64,000 nt of DNA, taken from positions 186,001 to 250,000 of the forward strand of contig LLEY01000071.1 of assembly GCA_001414485.1 (NCBI GenBank), given 5' to 3'. Position numbers and translations under genes: made by a program. Below, one piece after another: positions 24,862 through 37,200 of the stretch (within the stretch, counting starts at the first letter, position 1; the number at the start of each line of letters is the position of its first letter). This stretch comes from Calycina herbarum (taxonomy: Eukaryota; Ascomycota; Leotiomycetes; Helotiales; Pezizellaceae). The notes below the pieces were generated by a model. That model worked only from the letters and a program-made list of their open reading frames with translations, was not told the origin of the DNA and searched no databases.

Positions 24862-26706
24862 ATGGCTTTTGCAAGGCTGGTTGAGTCCAAGACGCACCTG
24901 ATTCCAGGTAAGACTGCGAGTTTCTTTGTTCTATATATCGCTTGTGTTACACTCCGTTTTCTGGCGATTAGAATGGGTATAAACTCATCATATGAGACTC
25001 TTTCATTCGCGACAAAATATATACTCTTGTTCTCTTATCTCGACCTCTCTCCCCCCAACCCCACCCTTCCATCTCAACCAAGTATATCTCACACATCACA
25101 GGTAAACTACGAGTCTCAGAGCTCCTCTTCGAAGTCCCCAAAGACTACAACAACCCGGCCCTAGGAGTGCTCCAAATCTTCGCTCGAGGCGTCACCCGTC
25201 ACGAAAAGCCAGCGGCAGTATTCACAGAAGATGAGCGTCGCAAGAATCTCCAAAAGCCTTATTTCATCTTTCTTCAAGGTGGACCAGGATTCGGTTGCCC
25301 TACTCCTCAAGATTCACCTATCACAAAGACGATTCTTGACCGAGGATACCAAATACTGTTCCTCGATCAGAGAGGGACGGGTTTGAGTAGTCCTATCACG
25401 GCGGCTACTCTTGCTTTGCAGGGGGATGTGAGGAGACAGGCGGACTATTTGAAGCTTTTTAGGGCGGATAGTATTGTCAAGGACTGTGAGGCTATTAGGA
25501 AAACGCTGACTCTTGATTATCCGGCTGAGTTGAAGGTTTGCACACGTTCTAATCTCCCAAACAGCAATATTGGAGTGATAGCTGATAAGAGTTTCACAGA
25601 AATGGTCCGTATTCGGTCAAAGCTTTGGGGGTTTCTGTATCCTTACCTACCTTTCCTTCTTCCCTCAAGGACTTCGTGAAGCTTTCATGAGTGGAGGATT
25701 GGCGCCTGTTGGAAAATCACCAGATCAAGTTTACAAGGCTACTTATCAGAAAGTCATTGAGCGCAACAAGGCTTATTATTCTGTGAGTGTGAGCTTCTCC
25801 ATTCTTGAATTGCTCTTAGATTTACACTCCAATGCTTGTAGATCCTAAATTATTTTGGGCAATCAATCTCAAGGAAGGTTGTCAAATGCTAACACTTCAC
25901 AGAAATATCCGGAAGATGTGGAAGCAGTCCAAGGTCTGTGTTTTCACATCAAAAGCAAAGGCGGAGTCCCTCTCCCATCCGGCGGAGTCCTAACAGTTCG
26001 TGGACTTCTAACTCTCGGTCGTAACTTCGGAATGCATGGAGGTCTCGACACCGTCCATGATTTGATTCTTCGGACGAAAATCGACCTTGCCAATTTTCAA
26101 TTCATCAGTCGCCCAACCTTATCGGCACTGGAAAGAGCTTTGACTTTTGACGACAATGTAATATACGCCATATTACACGAAGCCATTTACTGTGAGAGAA
26201 TCGCTTCGAATTGGTCCGCTGAAAGAGTTGGAAGAAGCTTCAGGGAGTTTCAGTGGTTGACTGGATCCCCACAATCAGCATCAGCTGTCAAGGAAGGACC
26301 ACTGTTCTTCTCTGGCGAGATGATTTATCCATTTTTGTTTGACGCTTTTCCTGAATTGGAGAAGATGGGAGCGGTTGCTGATATACTCGCGCAATTCACT
26401 GACGTATGTATCCTTTTTCCTTTCTTCCTTCTGGCCCATCCTTCCTCGCCGCTCCCGGATGTTAATTTATTTCAGTGGCCAGAACTCTATGACGAATGGC
26501 AACTTGCACGAAATACCGTGACACTATACGCGGCAACATACATCGATGACATGTATGTCAATTATGATCTTGCTCAAGAAACCGTCAAAATGGTTCAGAA
26601 TTGCAGACAAGTCATCACAAACACAATGTACCACGACGCATATCGCTCTAGAACCGACGAGATTCTTCCAATGCTCTTTGCTCTCAGAGATGACTCCATC
26701 GACTAA
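24862..26706 (+). CDS. Proline iminopeptidase-type serine peptidase (S33, alpha/beta hydrolase)
   Basis: The family removes N-terminal proline or similar residues from peptides. Exons 24862-24907, 25102-25535, 25600-25782, 25903-26403 and 26476-26706 (introns 194, 64, 120 and 72 nt) give 464 aa. The oxyanion motif is FLQGGPGFG near 67. LFLDQRGTGLSS follows at about 95. The nucleophile elbow GQSFGG (Ser about 168) is created only by removing intron 2. After it comes LREAFMSGGLAPVG, as in fungal prolyl aminopeptidases. The C-terminal part has TYIDDMYVNYDLAQET with a candidate acidic residue. There is no signal peptide, so it is probably cytosolic. It ends 52 bp from the convergent monooxygenase gene. 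Confidence 0.9.
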
Positions 26707-26758
26707 TTAGCGTCTATCAACTGCACTACCCCCTCATGCCGCCAACTTCTTGTTTCTT

Positions 26759-28389
26759 TCAATCCATCAACGCCATTGCTTCTTTCAATTGCTCTTCCAG
26801 ATCTTCGTCCCAAATCCAATTATACCTCGTCTCGAGCCTTGCCTTAATCTTTTCTAAATCCACTCCTAGGCTGTCATCCTCGAACTCATATAATGCTGCT
26901 GCTTCTCTACTGGTCGTCACAACCTTCTGACTCCTCGGTCTACGAATGGCATCATATGCTTTGAACGCCTTTTCAATCTCATCTGCAGAGGATATTTTCC
27001 CGAGCAACCTCGACAGCACGAATGCGTCTTCGACTGCTTGACCAGCACCTGCACCTTGGTGTGGGGTAGATGCATGAGCAGCATCTCCGAGGATAGCAAA
27101 TCGTTTCTTATAGTAAGTTGGTGCTGGAGGATGATCGAAGAGTGCCCATACGTCGGGATGTTTCATCATCTATATATAGAAATAAATCATCAGCACCTTC
27201 CCAACATTGCTTGTCTTGCTTTTCAATTTCCAGTACTAACCTAGAAATCTGGAACAGATTGTCCCAAGATATCTAGGTTAATGGGTTCCCTAGTCTTACT
27301 TTTTCACTGAAAAGAAAAGGCTACACTCACTGAAAGTATCGTCTGGACATTTTCTCCCCACCCCTCATAATCTCTAACCATAACCCACTTTTCCATTGGG
27401 AGCACCCACCTCTCATCATCCCACTCCCCTTCTTTACTTCTGAATGCGACCACATTCATAGTCTTCCCCTTCTCAATCGGAAATGTAAGAACATGTCCAT
27501 GATGCCCCATATACAACTGACTATTTCTTGCCTGTTCATCTCCCAAGGCTTCTACAGCTTGTTCCATTGGTATCAACCCTCTGTATGCATATTTCCCCGT
27601 AAACTGAGGCGCAAGGGCAGGATGATCGGCTCCAAGCAAAAGAGCTCGTGTCCGAGACTTTACCCCATCACATCCAATTACTGCGTCCGCCTCCCCAGTC
27701 GTTCCATCAGCAAAGCTCATCTGCAATTTCCCTGAATCTAATTCCTTGATATCCTGAAGTCGCTTCCCAAATTTCGGGATATCTTTGGGTATAAACGAAA
27801 CCAAAATGTCCAGAAAATGCGCGCGATGGGCAGAAGCTTGTCCTACTTCTCCGGCATTTACTATCGCGATCTTTTGTCCGTCTTTCCATGTTTCTGTTAT
27901 TTTCGCGTGGTTCTCGGGGTCCTTGAGTTGGGAGAGGGAAGACCACTTTTCGGGTTTCATGCCGAGTTGAAAATCAAACCAGGTGTTCTTTCGGTGGGGA
28001 GAAGCGCTTTGGGTTTGGATTGTTTCGTACGAGGTTCGGAGTTTGGGGTTTATCATGTGGAGGGCTCGTAGGGAGTTGGGTCCGAAACCTATTCCTGCTC
28101 CGACTGGGGGGCTGTTAGTGGATTTCTTGTTAGGGGCTGGGGATTGGGGAAAGCGGAATATAGAATGTAAATCTTACTTTCTTTAAATTCGGGGGCTGCT
28201 TCGTAGAGGGTTACTGATACTTCTTGGTGGAGGAGACCGATTACTAGACACAGTCCTCCTATTCCTCCGCCTGGAAAGTTTTTGAATCGTTAGTTTGTTT
28301 TCAAGATCAGAGGGGGCAAGGTAGTTGTGGGTTCTAGGATCTTACGAACCAACAACAGCAACATGAAATGGCTTCTTTTCTTCGGGCAT
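26759..28389 (-). CDS. FAD-dependent monooxygenase, salicylate hydroxylase-like
   Basis: Exons 28389-28350, 28270-28178, 28103-27331 and 27169-26759 (introns 79, 74 and 161 nt) give 438 aa. The dinucleotide-binding motif VVGGGIGGLCLVIGLL at about 12-27 is completed by intron 1. The second nucleotide motif is DAVIGCDGVKSRTRALLLGA near 190, and the FAD ribityl motif is ILGDAAHASTPHQGAGAGQA near 330. These are the three diagnostic motifs of group A flavoprotein monooxygenases. Its best-known fungal relatives hydroxylate salicylate or related aromatic acids using NAD(P)H; the substrate here is unknown. The third intron is long for this window and its acceptor (TATATAG) is less certain, although SMMKHPDVWALFDHP reads well across it. 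Confidence 0.88.
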
Positions 28390-28667
28390 CTTGGTAGTAT
28401 GTATACAGTATCTAATAACGCGAACGTATTGAGGCGACTCGAAAGGGGGATGAAACAAGTCTTTTGCTTGACAAAAGCTAAATTAATTTGAAAGAAGAAT
28501 GAAGGACGAAGTGAAGCTGTAATTAAATGATTGTACTTGTATGCTATTACTGGAGGTGATGACACCAATGACTCGCAGATCCTCGGGTCAGGCTTACGCG
28601 GGGTAGCTGAACGGCAGTGAGAGTGCGGGGAGATAGTGATGGGGTTGTGGGGCATTAGGGACATTGC

Positions 28668-28861
28668 AAGTGGCAGTAAATGGGCGACCCTACGAACACT
28701 AGAAATGATGATTACTCGACAAATAACAATCGCAAAAATAAGATAAAAATATAAATAGATGCGCAAGATACTGATTTACTATGATATAGCTTCAGGAATA
28801 TTTTTATTTTGTTTACATGGGGCTATTCACGCTGGCACACAGTACATTGTCCACCGGGAGA
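28668..28861. repeat. Relic of a short dispersed repeat, copy A
   Basis: It starts AAGTGGCAGTAAATGGGCGA, and its first ~110 bp align with 41829-41930 (shared AAGTGGCA, GCGACC, ATCG-AAAAAT, AAGATRCTRATTT). It ends near 28861 with TTGTCCACCGGGAG, also found at the end of the copy near 29672. No coding capacity. Confidence 0.55.
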
Positions 28862-28984
28862 GGGGCAGGGCTACGTAACCGCAACCCAAGACAGGGCTTG
28901 AGGTATGCTATTGTAATAGCATTCGGGGAGATAACGATTCGGGGAGATAACGAGCCCGGGACCTCGGGTCTGTGTGTACAGGGT

Positions 28985-29545
28985 ATTAATTTTTTAGAAC
29001 TATAAGTAAAGACTTGATTTAATTAGATATAGACTACTTATAGCGTTGTTTAAGTATATTAACATAATACTCTTACTTTAAAATCAACTTATTAATCTAA
29101 TTCTAAGATATAGTCTTCTATTATTCTATAATAGCTTAGTATATCTTCTTTATAATAGTAGATTAGTATTAATATCTATAAAGAGCTTGTTTAATCCACC
29201 GCTAGTACTTCTTTATAGAGTTTATATCTAGTCATATAGAAGGATATAATATTAAGATAATACGTAATAGTTAATTCTTAGAAAACCTCCTTTTTATAAG
29301 AAGTTTTTTTATACTCTTATAAAGTTAAGTAGTCTCTACTAAGACCTTATAATTTAAATATATATAAAAGTGTCTATTTTCTTTCTAAAAGGTTTATAGA
29401 GTAAGAAAAGAGGTATAGAGCTCTTATTAGCTGTTCTTAGAGATATAATAATATACGTTGCTGTTAAGTAAAGAGAGAAAGAGTGTCTAGGAAATAAGAA
29501 ATTTTCTGAAAACCCACGGTTTATAAAATATCGTTAAAAGGGAAG
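28985..29545. repeat. AT-rich block with RIP-like composition
   Basis: About 560 bp that is very rich in A and T and in TpA steps, with almost no CpG, bounded sharply by normal sequence on both sides. This looks like a repeat mutated by RIP (repeat-induced C-to-T mutation) with no surviving open frame. I cannot identify the original element. Confidence 0.65.
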
Positions 29546-29559
29546 CTTAATTCGCAACT

Positions 29560-29672
29560 CACTGTACTATTTTGGCCGTAGAAAGTTTTTAGCTAGCTTG
29601 CGTTGAGTTGTAAATGTTACGAGCTTTCCTAGGGAGGCCTATTTACTGCCACTTTTTCTGTCCACCGGGAGG
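29560..29672. repeat. Relic of the same dispersed repeat, copy B (right half)
   Basis: GAAAGTTTTTAGCTAGCTTG followed by CGTTGAGTT (29581-29609) matches GGAAGTTTTTACCTTGTTTG plus CGTTGAGTT at 41945. The end, ATTTACTGCCACTTTTTCTG then TCCACCGGGAG, is the inverse complement of the left end of copy A (AAGTGGCAGTAAAT), so the family probably had terminal inverted repeats. Confidence 0.55.
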
Positions 29673-29932
29673 TCGGATTATGAAGGGGTTCGTTTGGGTT
29701 GTTTGTTCATATATGAATCAACGGAGGAAAGTGTTTCAAGTCGACAACAACAGATTCTTGCGAGGGAAATGCATACAGGATCCCAAACCCTCTCTTGATA
29801 AGTGGGGATTTTAGCAATTGAAGGGAAATTAATCTAGGACTCCTCGCTAGGTCTTGTGAAACACAAATTTCCCTTTTTCAATTCAGAGCTCTGTGAAACT
29901 TCTAAGTCTTTTGTAGAAAGAAATTGGAACAA

Positions 29933-31268
29933 TTACTTTGTGTGAACTCTCGGCATCATCGAAATCCCATACGACCGTTGGACCTGAATTCCTTCGCTTC
30001 TCTCACTCCCATACCCCTTTTCCAAGTCTTCAGCTGATGTATCGAGTCGTAATACCGGACGAGGACCATCAACATGATAACAAGCCACTAACCCCCTCTG
30101 ATCATTCCCGGCACTCAGACGAGGAAGTAAAATGTCATCTCTCGTGGGTTTTTCCGTTAGTGTGGTACTAATGGGTGAAACTTCAACAGTCGTGCAGTCA
30201 ACGGCAGATTTTCTTGTACCCGTTCCCATTGTGAGCTTTAGTTTGTTAAGATAGCTGAAATCGATTTTTCCGAGAAGTGGTGTGAACAAAGTTCGTAGAT
30301 ATGGAAGACAGGCTGCGATGAAGTAGACTCCGGATTCGGTCGCGGTCCATATCATGGCGTCGACTGAGTACCACGTCACGTCGATGAATAGATCCTTGTT
30401 GGCGAATGTTCTGAAGCGGAGGCAGGAAGTTACGAGTCCACTAGATGGAAGTCAATATTTGAAGAGAATGGAGGGAGAAGATTATGGATACTCACATGCT
30501 GAAAGTTGTGAAACTTATCGTAAGTCCAATCTTTTGGGATCGAGAGACATGAAGGTGCCAAATTACGGGGAGTGGAAGGAGTAGCATTGCTACATCCGTA
30601 ATGATATCTTCAAGCTAAATTTAATTTTGCATTGTGCTTTCGATATATTGCTTACTTACTCGGTAGACTTATCCAAAGGAGTTCAGCGGGGAGATCGACG
30701 CAATGACCACCAGGAATAGTTTTATCCCATGCATATTGAAAGGGGGTACATGTTGTAAAATTCAAAATGTATATCGAAAGCCAGGTAAGCGTGATAACCG
30801 CTCCGATTCCGCAAGTCGCGTAACGATAAGGTTTAGTTGTGAATATTCGTAAATACAACCCCAGGATACATAGTCTTGGAAGGGCGACTGAGGGTGGATA
30901 AGTGAACCACTCAACAATCAAGAGTCTCAGCCAAACTTTGATTGTATGAGCTGAAGCTGTTATTGCATGCTTCCCATTAATGTTGTCAACGGCACCATCT
31001 AGACCCATCAGCGAATTAATCTCAACAGATAAAATAATTACTTACAGATTCCTACGATTGTGTGATTCAAGCAGACCAGGTATGCGGGGATCATGAGCCA
31101 TGTATCCCATCCATGTGGCGTCTTACTCTTGTATCGTGAAAGGCAAAATAATGCGAAGAAAAATGTTTCGAGGACCGCGAAACCTATCATGAAGTTTAGA
31201 AAGCTCTGCTTTCTATCCTCCGCTAAATACTCTGCAGTGTAGGTATGGTGTGAGCCAGGTGTGGACAT
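29933..31268 (-). CDS. Rhodopsin-domain integral membrane protein (PTH11/SAT4-type, seven spans)
   Basis: Exons 31268-31046, 30998-30660, 30607-30496 and 30440-29933 (introns 47, 52 and 55 nt) give 393 aa. Seven hydrophobic segments are visible, including FMIGFAVLETFFFALFCLS, VICLNHTI-type span 2, VALPRLCILGLYLRIF (the conserved 'lsil.lYlRiF' of the family), ITLTWLSIYILNF, NIITDVAMLLLPLPVIWHLH and GVYFIAACLPYLRTLF. Family members carry the CTPFQYAWD motif, present here. The hydrophilic C-terminal tail (about 120 residues) is Ser/Thr/Asp-rich. The acceptor of intron 2 is a weak TTGAAG, but it is the only choice that restores LPNIITDVAM. Relatives are GPCR-like or SAT4-type membrane proteins of plant-associated fungi; the ligand is unknown. 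An ATG at 31268 fits better than the upstream non-ATG frame. Confidence 0.88.
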
Positions 31269-33218
31269 CTTGCGGTCATTCAATCAAACCTAGACTCTGG
31301 TGGCTTAGTATAAAACTCCCAGGTACCAATTTGTAACGAAGAGGATCAGTAAACAGGAACAATGATCACCATTGAACAGGAACTCGTGGGGAATGAACCT
31401 TGATAACACATCGGAATTCCGGTATATGTATGGACTCCTACAGCAGCTGAGACTACGAAAGCCCCCGATGAACACATAAACCTGCAGCAAAGTCCATATT
31501 AACCTGCAAACCTTCGCCCTGTAGAAAAAGCCTACGCGTTCTGGCTACAGTACGACCAGTCCAACAATCATCGTTACCATAAATTGTGAAGTTTAAATAT
31601 GTTGTGCAACGTGGCGCAGGCATTCCTGAGGATAATTGTAACCAGTGTGAGTTCATAAAATCGGGGCTCCCAGCCTTAAAATTTTATATTGCTAGATAGC
31701 AGCCATGAGGGCAGTGCCTCTTACGCGCATAAAGCACGTTTGACAGATGCATACAATTCATACTGAGCTTGATGGAAGAGGTTAGTTCTTGCTGTGGGGG
31801 TAGCACTCGAATACGCTGACTATGCTACCCCACCGTTCTCTTTTGCCAAAATGCAAGAGAAGATGACAGAATAAAAAGATCGGTCCAATAAAAATATCCG
31901 ATTCTGCATCAATTATGTACGTAGCTCTGTGCAGCCAGTAAAGTGCTGCCCCTCGTTTGTGGGATCCGACGAGACATTGCGTGTAAGTAAGCAAGATGCA
32001 ATGCAGCTTACTACCTAGAAGCAACTTTTTTGTCTTGAAATAGAATATGAGATGCTCACCTCACATTGGCGACGACTTTGAGGCAGTGAAATATTCTCAT
32101 TCGAGGAGAAAAGGCGGGCAATTCTTAGGCGGTTCGCTTAACAAACACTTAAACTTCCTTTTATTCGTTCCACACAACTTACAGTACAACGGAAAAGAGA
32201 CACGATGAAGCATATAATCTTTATGTTACCAAATGATGAGATATTGATTATGGTGACTCCTTGGTAAACATCAAACTTCTCTCAAGAGCATCTGTCAATG
32301 TTTTGAGTACACGTCCTATTTTCAATCTGAGTTGTCTGGGTATCTACTTACCTTCTCCTCCATGATTTTTATTACTTGTTACTACAAACTTGATAGGTGC
32401 TAGTGGTAGTTCTTCAAACAGGGAGAAATATTACTTCCTCCTTAGGTTAGGGGCTCTGTCCGCACAAAACATGCTTTTTAAGTATATTTTCTTTTGCAAG
32501 CAGGCTCAGGAGAACTCGTCATTCTTTAAGTGTTTCTACAATCGTTAGACAGCCAAAACCTAAGATTTTTTGACGCAACGTGAGGGGCAGAAAAGTGTTC
32601 TAAGTTGAGGAATTTCGGAAGAAGCTGATATTTTGAGGGACAAACTTTTCGGTGGTTTGGAAGGGAAGGCATTATGTAAACCAAGGTACTAATGGCTTAT
32701 ACCTTTAAGAACTTTCCGGCTACAGTTTTGTAAATCGCATAAGCTACTAGCATGAGGTCTTCTCCGCTCTTGACATAACTCTCGCATCAACAGCAACGGA
32801 TCTATAATAACCGAACGACGGTGTAGTATGAATAGGTGGTTCTCTGTGATTTAACTGATACTTTTCGTATATTCTTCCACTGCTGCTGCGTAGATCAATA
32901 CTTTGTTACGAAACTTGGGGTTGTCGCGACCACCTATAGGTTAGAAACGTGGACATATGAAAAATGTATCAAAACTTATTTCTACATTGATGCTAAATAA
33001 CCTTTTAATGCTTAGTCTGCCTATTTATTTGAGCTATTCAAAAAGTCGAAGATTGGTCGTCAATTTCACAAACATTGAAGCAAGTTTTGATAACTGAGTC
33101 GCTGGCATTTTTTGTTCTCTATTTCCACGTATTACCAAGAACTCTCTGCAACTCGGTCCCAATTCTCCTTCTCCAGTTGAAGCATGAGAGACCAAAGTCA
33201 AGTGCCCTAAATGATTTT
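31269..33218. other. Gene-poor region, about 2 kb
   Basis: No supported gene. A minus-strand frame at 31656-31453 has CTTYLNFTIYGNDDCWTG, faintly like a small secreted Cys-rich protein, but it has no signal peptide and I could not build exons. Sequence 32040-33060 is AT-rich and featureless by eye. Confidence 0.45.
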
Positions 33219-34286
33219 TTAAGGGTCGAAATCATCTTTCGCTGCAAGTTGACGAGCTGGGTGCTCCGGGTCCATGGCATAGCAGAACCATTCTGATGTC
33301 CCAACACGACGAAAGCCCATCGCTCTCCAGAATTTGGTGGCCTTCGCTACATTATCTTCGATCATTGCCTTCTTCACTTCGTCTGTTTTGTCGATTTTGT
33401 GAACGTAGCGAGAAGAGCCTGGATCCTCAACAAGTTCGGCGGGCTTACCCAACACCCAAAGTGCGCCTCTCTTTTTCGCTTCTGAAAAAATCGTTTCCAC
33501 CATGTACTTTCCAACGCCCATTCTCCTAAAAGAGAACCCCACCAGAACTTTCAATCACCAGGAAATTCTCGCTATTAAGCCACAAACTTGTTCGCCATAC
33601 GCCTGATGCTCCATAGTCGCTCTTCAAATAACCGTTGTGATCAACCAACTCAAAGGCAACATCCTCACATGCCGCGCTGCACGCAAACATTCTCTCCCAA
33701 AAGTCGAGCTGATCTCCTGGTCGTACGAAGTGACTTTTCATTCCTCCTACTAAAGCGCTTCCTTGGGTGCAAGATAGGAAGAAGGTTTGAGTGCCGATAG
33801 CTTCATTGTTGTCACGAATCGTAAGGGTGGTCTTGACATTTGGGAGGTCGGGTGCAAGGTTAACGGCGGGGTACTCAATCGTTCTACGCCCGAAATCCAT
33901 GACTATGAATTGTTAGAAAGAGGGGTTTACACTTAAAGAGTGGAAAGCCAGAAGGACATCATGGTGCTCTTACCTTCGTCAAAAACTTGCAACATATCAT
34001 AACCTTTCCTCAAGTTGTTGGCCTCGAAACGGTCTTCAAACTCATAGGCGTCTCGGTTCTCTTTCATCCATTCGATGGTAGGAATCATAATTTGCCAAGC
34101 GCCCTCATGCTGCTCCTGGAATCGACCTCCATTTTGGCCAAGGCCTCCTGAAAAGACTCGATGGATATGTCAATCAAGCCGACAACAAACAACGACTTCT
34201 TCCAGTGAAGGTCTCCCTCCATCTGAGCAGGCAAGAAGCCATGACTCTGCATTCAAGTTTGCAGCCTCTTGTTGGTAATGCACCAT
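33219..34286 (-). pseudogene. GNAT-like gene, disrupted by a stop and a frameshift
   Basis: Exon-like segments 34286-33974 and 33902-33219 flank a good 71-nt intron (GTAAGA...ATAG). Reading in phase gives WMKENRDAYEFEDRFEANNL, then FVRPGDQLDFWERMF and VWRTSLWLNSENFLVIES. The acetyl-CoA-binding turn of a GNAT fold follows as RRMGVGKYMVETIFSEA, and the end is NVAKATKFWRAMGFRRVG. Two lesions are seen. TGA at 34172-34170 interrupts the upstream frame. At 33528-33531 a TTTT run puts the chain out of frame just before RRMGVGK; one T fewer would restore FRRMGVGK. A real 5' exon elsewhere could avoid the first lesion, but nothing I see avoids the second. Alternatives are a recent pseudogene or a base-calling error in the homopolymer. 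Confidence 0.65.
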
Positions 34287-37200
34287 ACGTGATCATTTTC
34301 CAATTGCTCAAGTGCTTCTTGCCATTCAAGCCCTGGGATGTGTAGGCATAGCACCGTTATTCCAGCAATGAGATCAACTTCTGTCGGCACCGTGATTGGC
34401 GTGAGACCAACTCCTGTGGGAATGAGAGGATGGATGAGGTTGCTGATCCGCCGTTGCCACAGAACCAATGGTGGAAGGTTGGCCTGTGGTGCGAGGAAAG
34501 AACAGGCTACTCTAAATGGAGTAGAGAAGTGTTACCTATCGGCACACGCCAAGCACGCTAGCAGGACTCGCTAGTTTCTTTCTAGCTTGAAGAAGAAGTG
34601 CACTTCAAAGACACAGGCTTCACTATCAAAGTTCATATCAAGAATTCAGGCTCCTACCCACTCTCATAGGGTAATTCTAAGTAGAGCTTTTGATTGAATT
34701 TGTGAAATGGAATCCAAGCTTGTGAAGTTCTTTACAAAAAACCAACGAGAGCAACTTCTCAACTGTGACAATAACATCGCAGTCTGGGCATAATTGTCCA
34801 AGAGTCCATGATCCTGCATACAAACAAGTATTGAGTTAATTTGAGGGCAGTACGTAGGTAGGTAACCATTCATGGCCCACTTGTAATTGGTAATAAACTA
34901 TTGCGACAGCAGCGATAAAACTTGCGCTTTTTGGGAAATTTCTAGTGTTGGCTGGACCCACCTTTATGCTGTCTACAGGGGTTGGGAATGAACATCAAAG
35001 CATTGTGACAGCGTCGTAATAAAAATTGAATAGCTCCTTCTCCTACGATTCAGAAATGGAAGCACCCACTGTATATGTTCATAAAATCCCATTCTCTCAC
35101 GAAACCCGCAGATTCTACACCTGGCACGCCCTGCTGACGCTGTTTTTGCTCTTTTTTTGCCTTGGTTTAATCTCCCACAGCATCCACCTTAATGGCGCTC
35201 TCAGTTTCACTCCCTTCTATGACTGGGCCCAAGCTTCGATTTACTCTCTTTAAAATAAAATAAAAGCAATACCAAGAATCAACTATTCCACACAAGCCAG
35301 GACTGACCTCAGGAAGGTCTTTGATACTGGGGCATTCAAGGTTGTCTGAAAGGGTAAATATACCAAAGGTCCAAGAAGGGGGGACTGCAGCGTCTCCAAG
35401 GAATTCCTCGAAGGATATCTGGGTCCAAGATGACTATTTAAACTAGGAACTCAAGATTGTGAGCCACACACAAAGGATAATTGACGAATCCAACGTATTT
35501 GGAAGATATGCCTTTGGACGCTCGAGAGCCAATTGAAATTTTGTTTTGGATATACCGGAAATATGGCAATTTAGGGATAGTGTGCTTGGGAAGGTGGACA
35601 GCAAACTTTGGTGGAGCCTATGATCCATAACTTCGCAAAGTTCAGCAGTAACAGTGGCTGGACGCCAACCAGTCCTCAAGGCTCGAATTCTGTTATAATG
35701 ACAATGCCCTAGTTCGCAACGATCGGGGCCATGCAAGCTTTATGTCATCTTATGTATGATAATTCAGAAGGGGAGTTTTTGCTATGCGGTCTTCAAGGGA
35801 GGGGGAGGGGGTATCGCGATGGGTAGTATGTGCACAATCCTGCACACCCTTTTGGCAATCTTTTTTGGCTAACTTCTCAATCCCTCAGTAACTTAACAGA
35901 TCCTGTCATCATGTCAAAGAGCATGAACTGTGGTCCCGTTGACCTGGGGCCAGGTGTAATCGACGCCTTCTTCTGTGCGGACGATTTTGTCTTCAGCGAT
36001 GGAAAAAACCTGAACCAACAAATGCGAACTTGGCAGGCTTTCTTCCGTCGCGTCCAAGCAGTAAGTCTCTCACGTGACGACGATGAAATTTATAGCTGGG
36101 CGCTACTTGTATAATTTCTAACGGAGAGTGTTGAAGGAACGAGCGATGGGATATATCTCATGTGTTCAAAAGTATTCACTACTTCATTCTGTACTTATGT
36201 ATCCCTGTTCTAGACAAAGCTCGAGTTGCTGACGTTAGGTTATTGAGTGGAGCCATTTAAATAGTACATGATTTGCAGGAGCAATCGTATGGTCTGAAAG
36301 ATGCCAACATGAGTGGGTACCGCATGTGGAGATGAAAGAGCCTTACTTAAATTAGGTAACACAACATGGTTTTAGAAAATGGATGAATCCTTTGTATTAC
36401 GTCTCCTCAACACATAAAATGGTAGCTGCCTCTTCCCAGTTGTTACGGCCGCAACTATGATAATAGAAGTATTCCTAAAATGTTGACTAACCTTTGACCG
36501 GTGGGAAAGCTCTGTGTACAGCACCATACAAGCGAACATAGAAATATTCTTTTCCTGGTAAGGAAATGCTTAAATTGTTTCTTGAAATCGCGGTGGCCAG
36601 AGACCTTTTGAAGTCTCCTTTTCTTTTCTCGCTTGATCTGTACAGGCTTGAGTTAGGAGATTTAGGCCTAAAATAAACAGCTGACTTATGACAACCCCAT
36701 AACTCATTGCTCCTTCGAATACCACCACCCCACACTGTAGCAATGCTGTAGCGCGTGGTATGGGCGTTCCTCCCATGCAGTAATCGCAATCCTTAACCAA
36801 TCCCCTCTAACGAATTCTAAAAGCCCCTGAGCCACGCCTCCACTATGGAAAATAGCTGAGCAAACACCATGTTAAACATAAGCAGACTGTTACACACTCT
36901 AAATTCGGCGGGATTCAAAGCCGACGATTTACGACTTGGTGAGAATGATAGGGCACCTTAGTGGACATCACCCTGCCATACACGGGTTATTCTGCCCACT
37001 TAAGAGTCTGACACCGAGTATGGAGCTCCGCCTATTTGGGAAAAATTGTACCGCAGATGGATATCATGAAGCCTCCTTAGGATTTTTTGTGGTTGCAAAC
37101 TCTTCCAAACATACCACATTTTGAGGCCTTACGTTGCTGTATTTCTTGGCTGTATCAATCAGACTCTTACAAATATCACTTTATGTCATGGTTGGGCTTT

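Noticed and set aside
27170..27330. Possible tiny exon inside the 161-nt intron of the FAD monooxygenase
   Set aside because: Candidate segments introduce a stop or shift the frame, while direct joining restores a smooth SMMKHPDVWALF sequence.
31305..31656. Minus-strand frames with GNDDCWTGRT, resembling a small secreted Cys-rich protein
   Set aside because: No signal peptide, no consistent exon structure and no conserved end could be built; resemblance to the 38.2 kb protein is too weak.
35056..35253. 65-aa frame with one hydrophobic span, like the start of a DUF3328/UstYa protein
   Set aside because: The diagnostic HxxHC motifs are absent and nothing follows it. At most it is a fragment.
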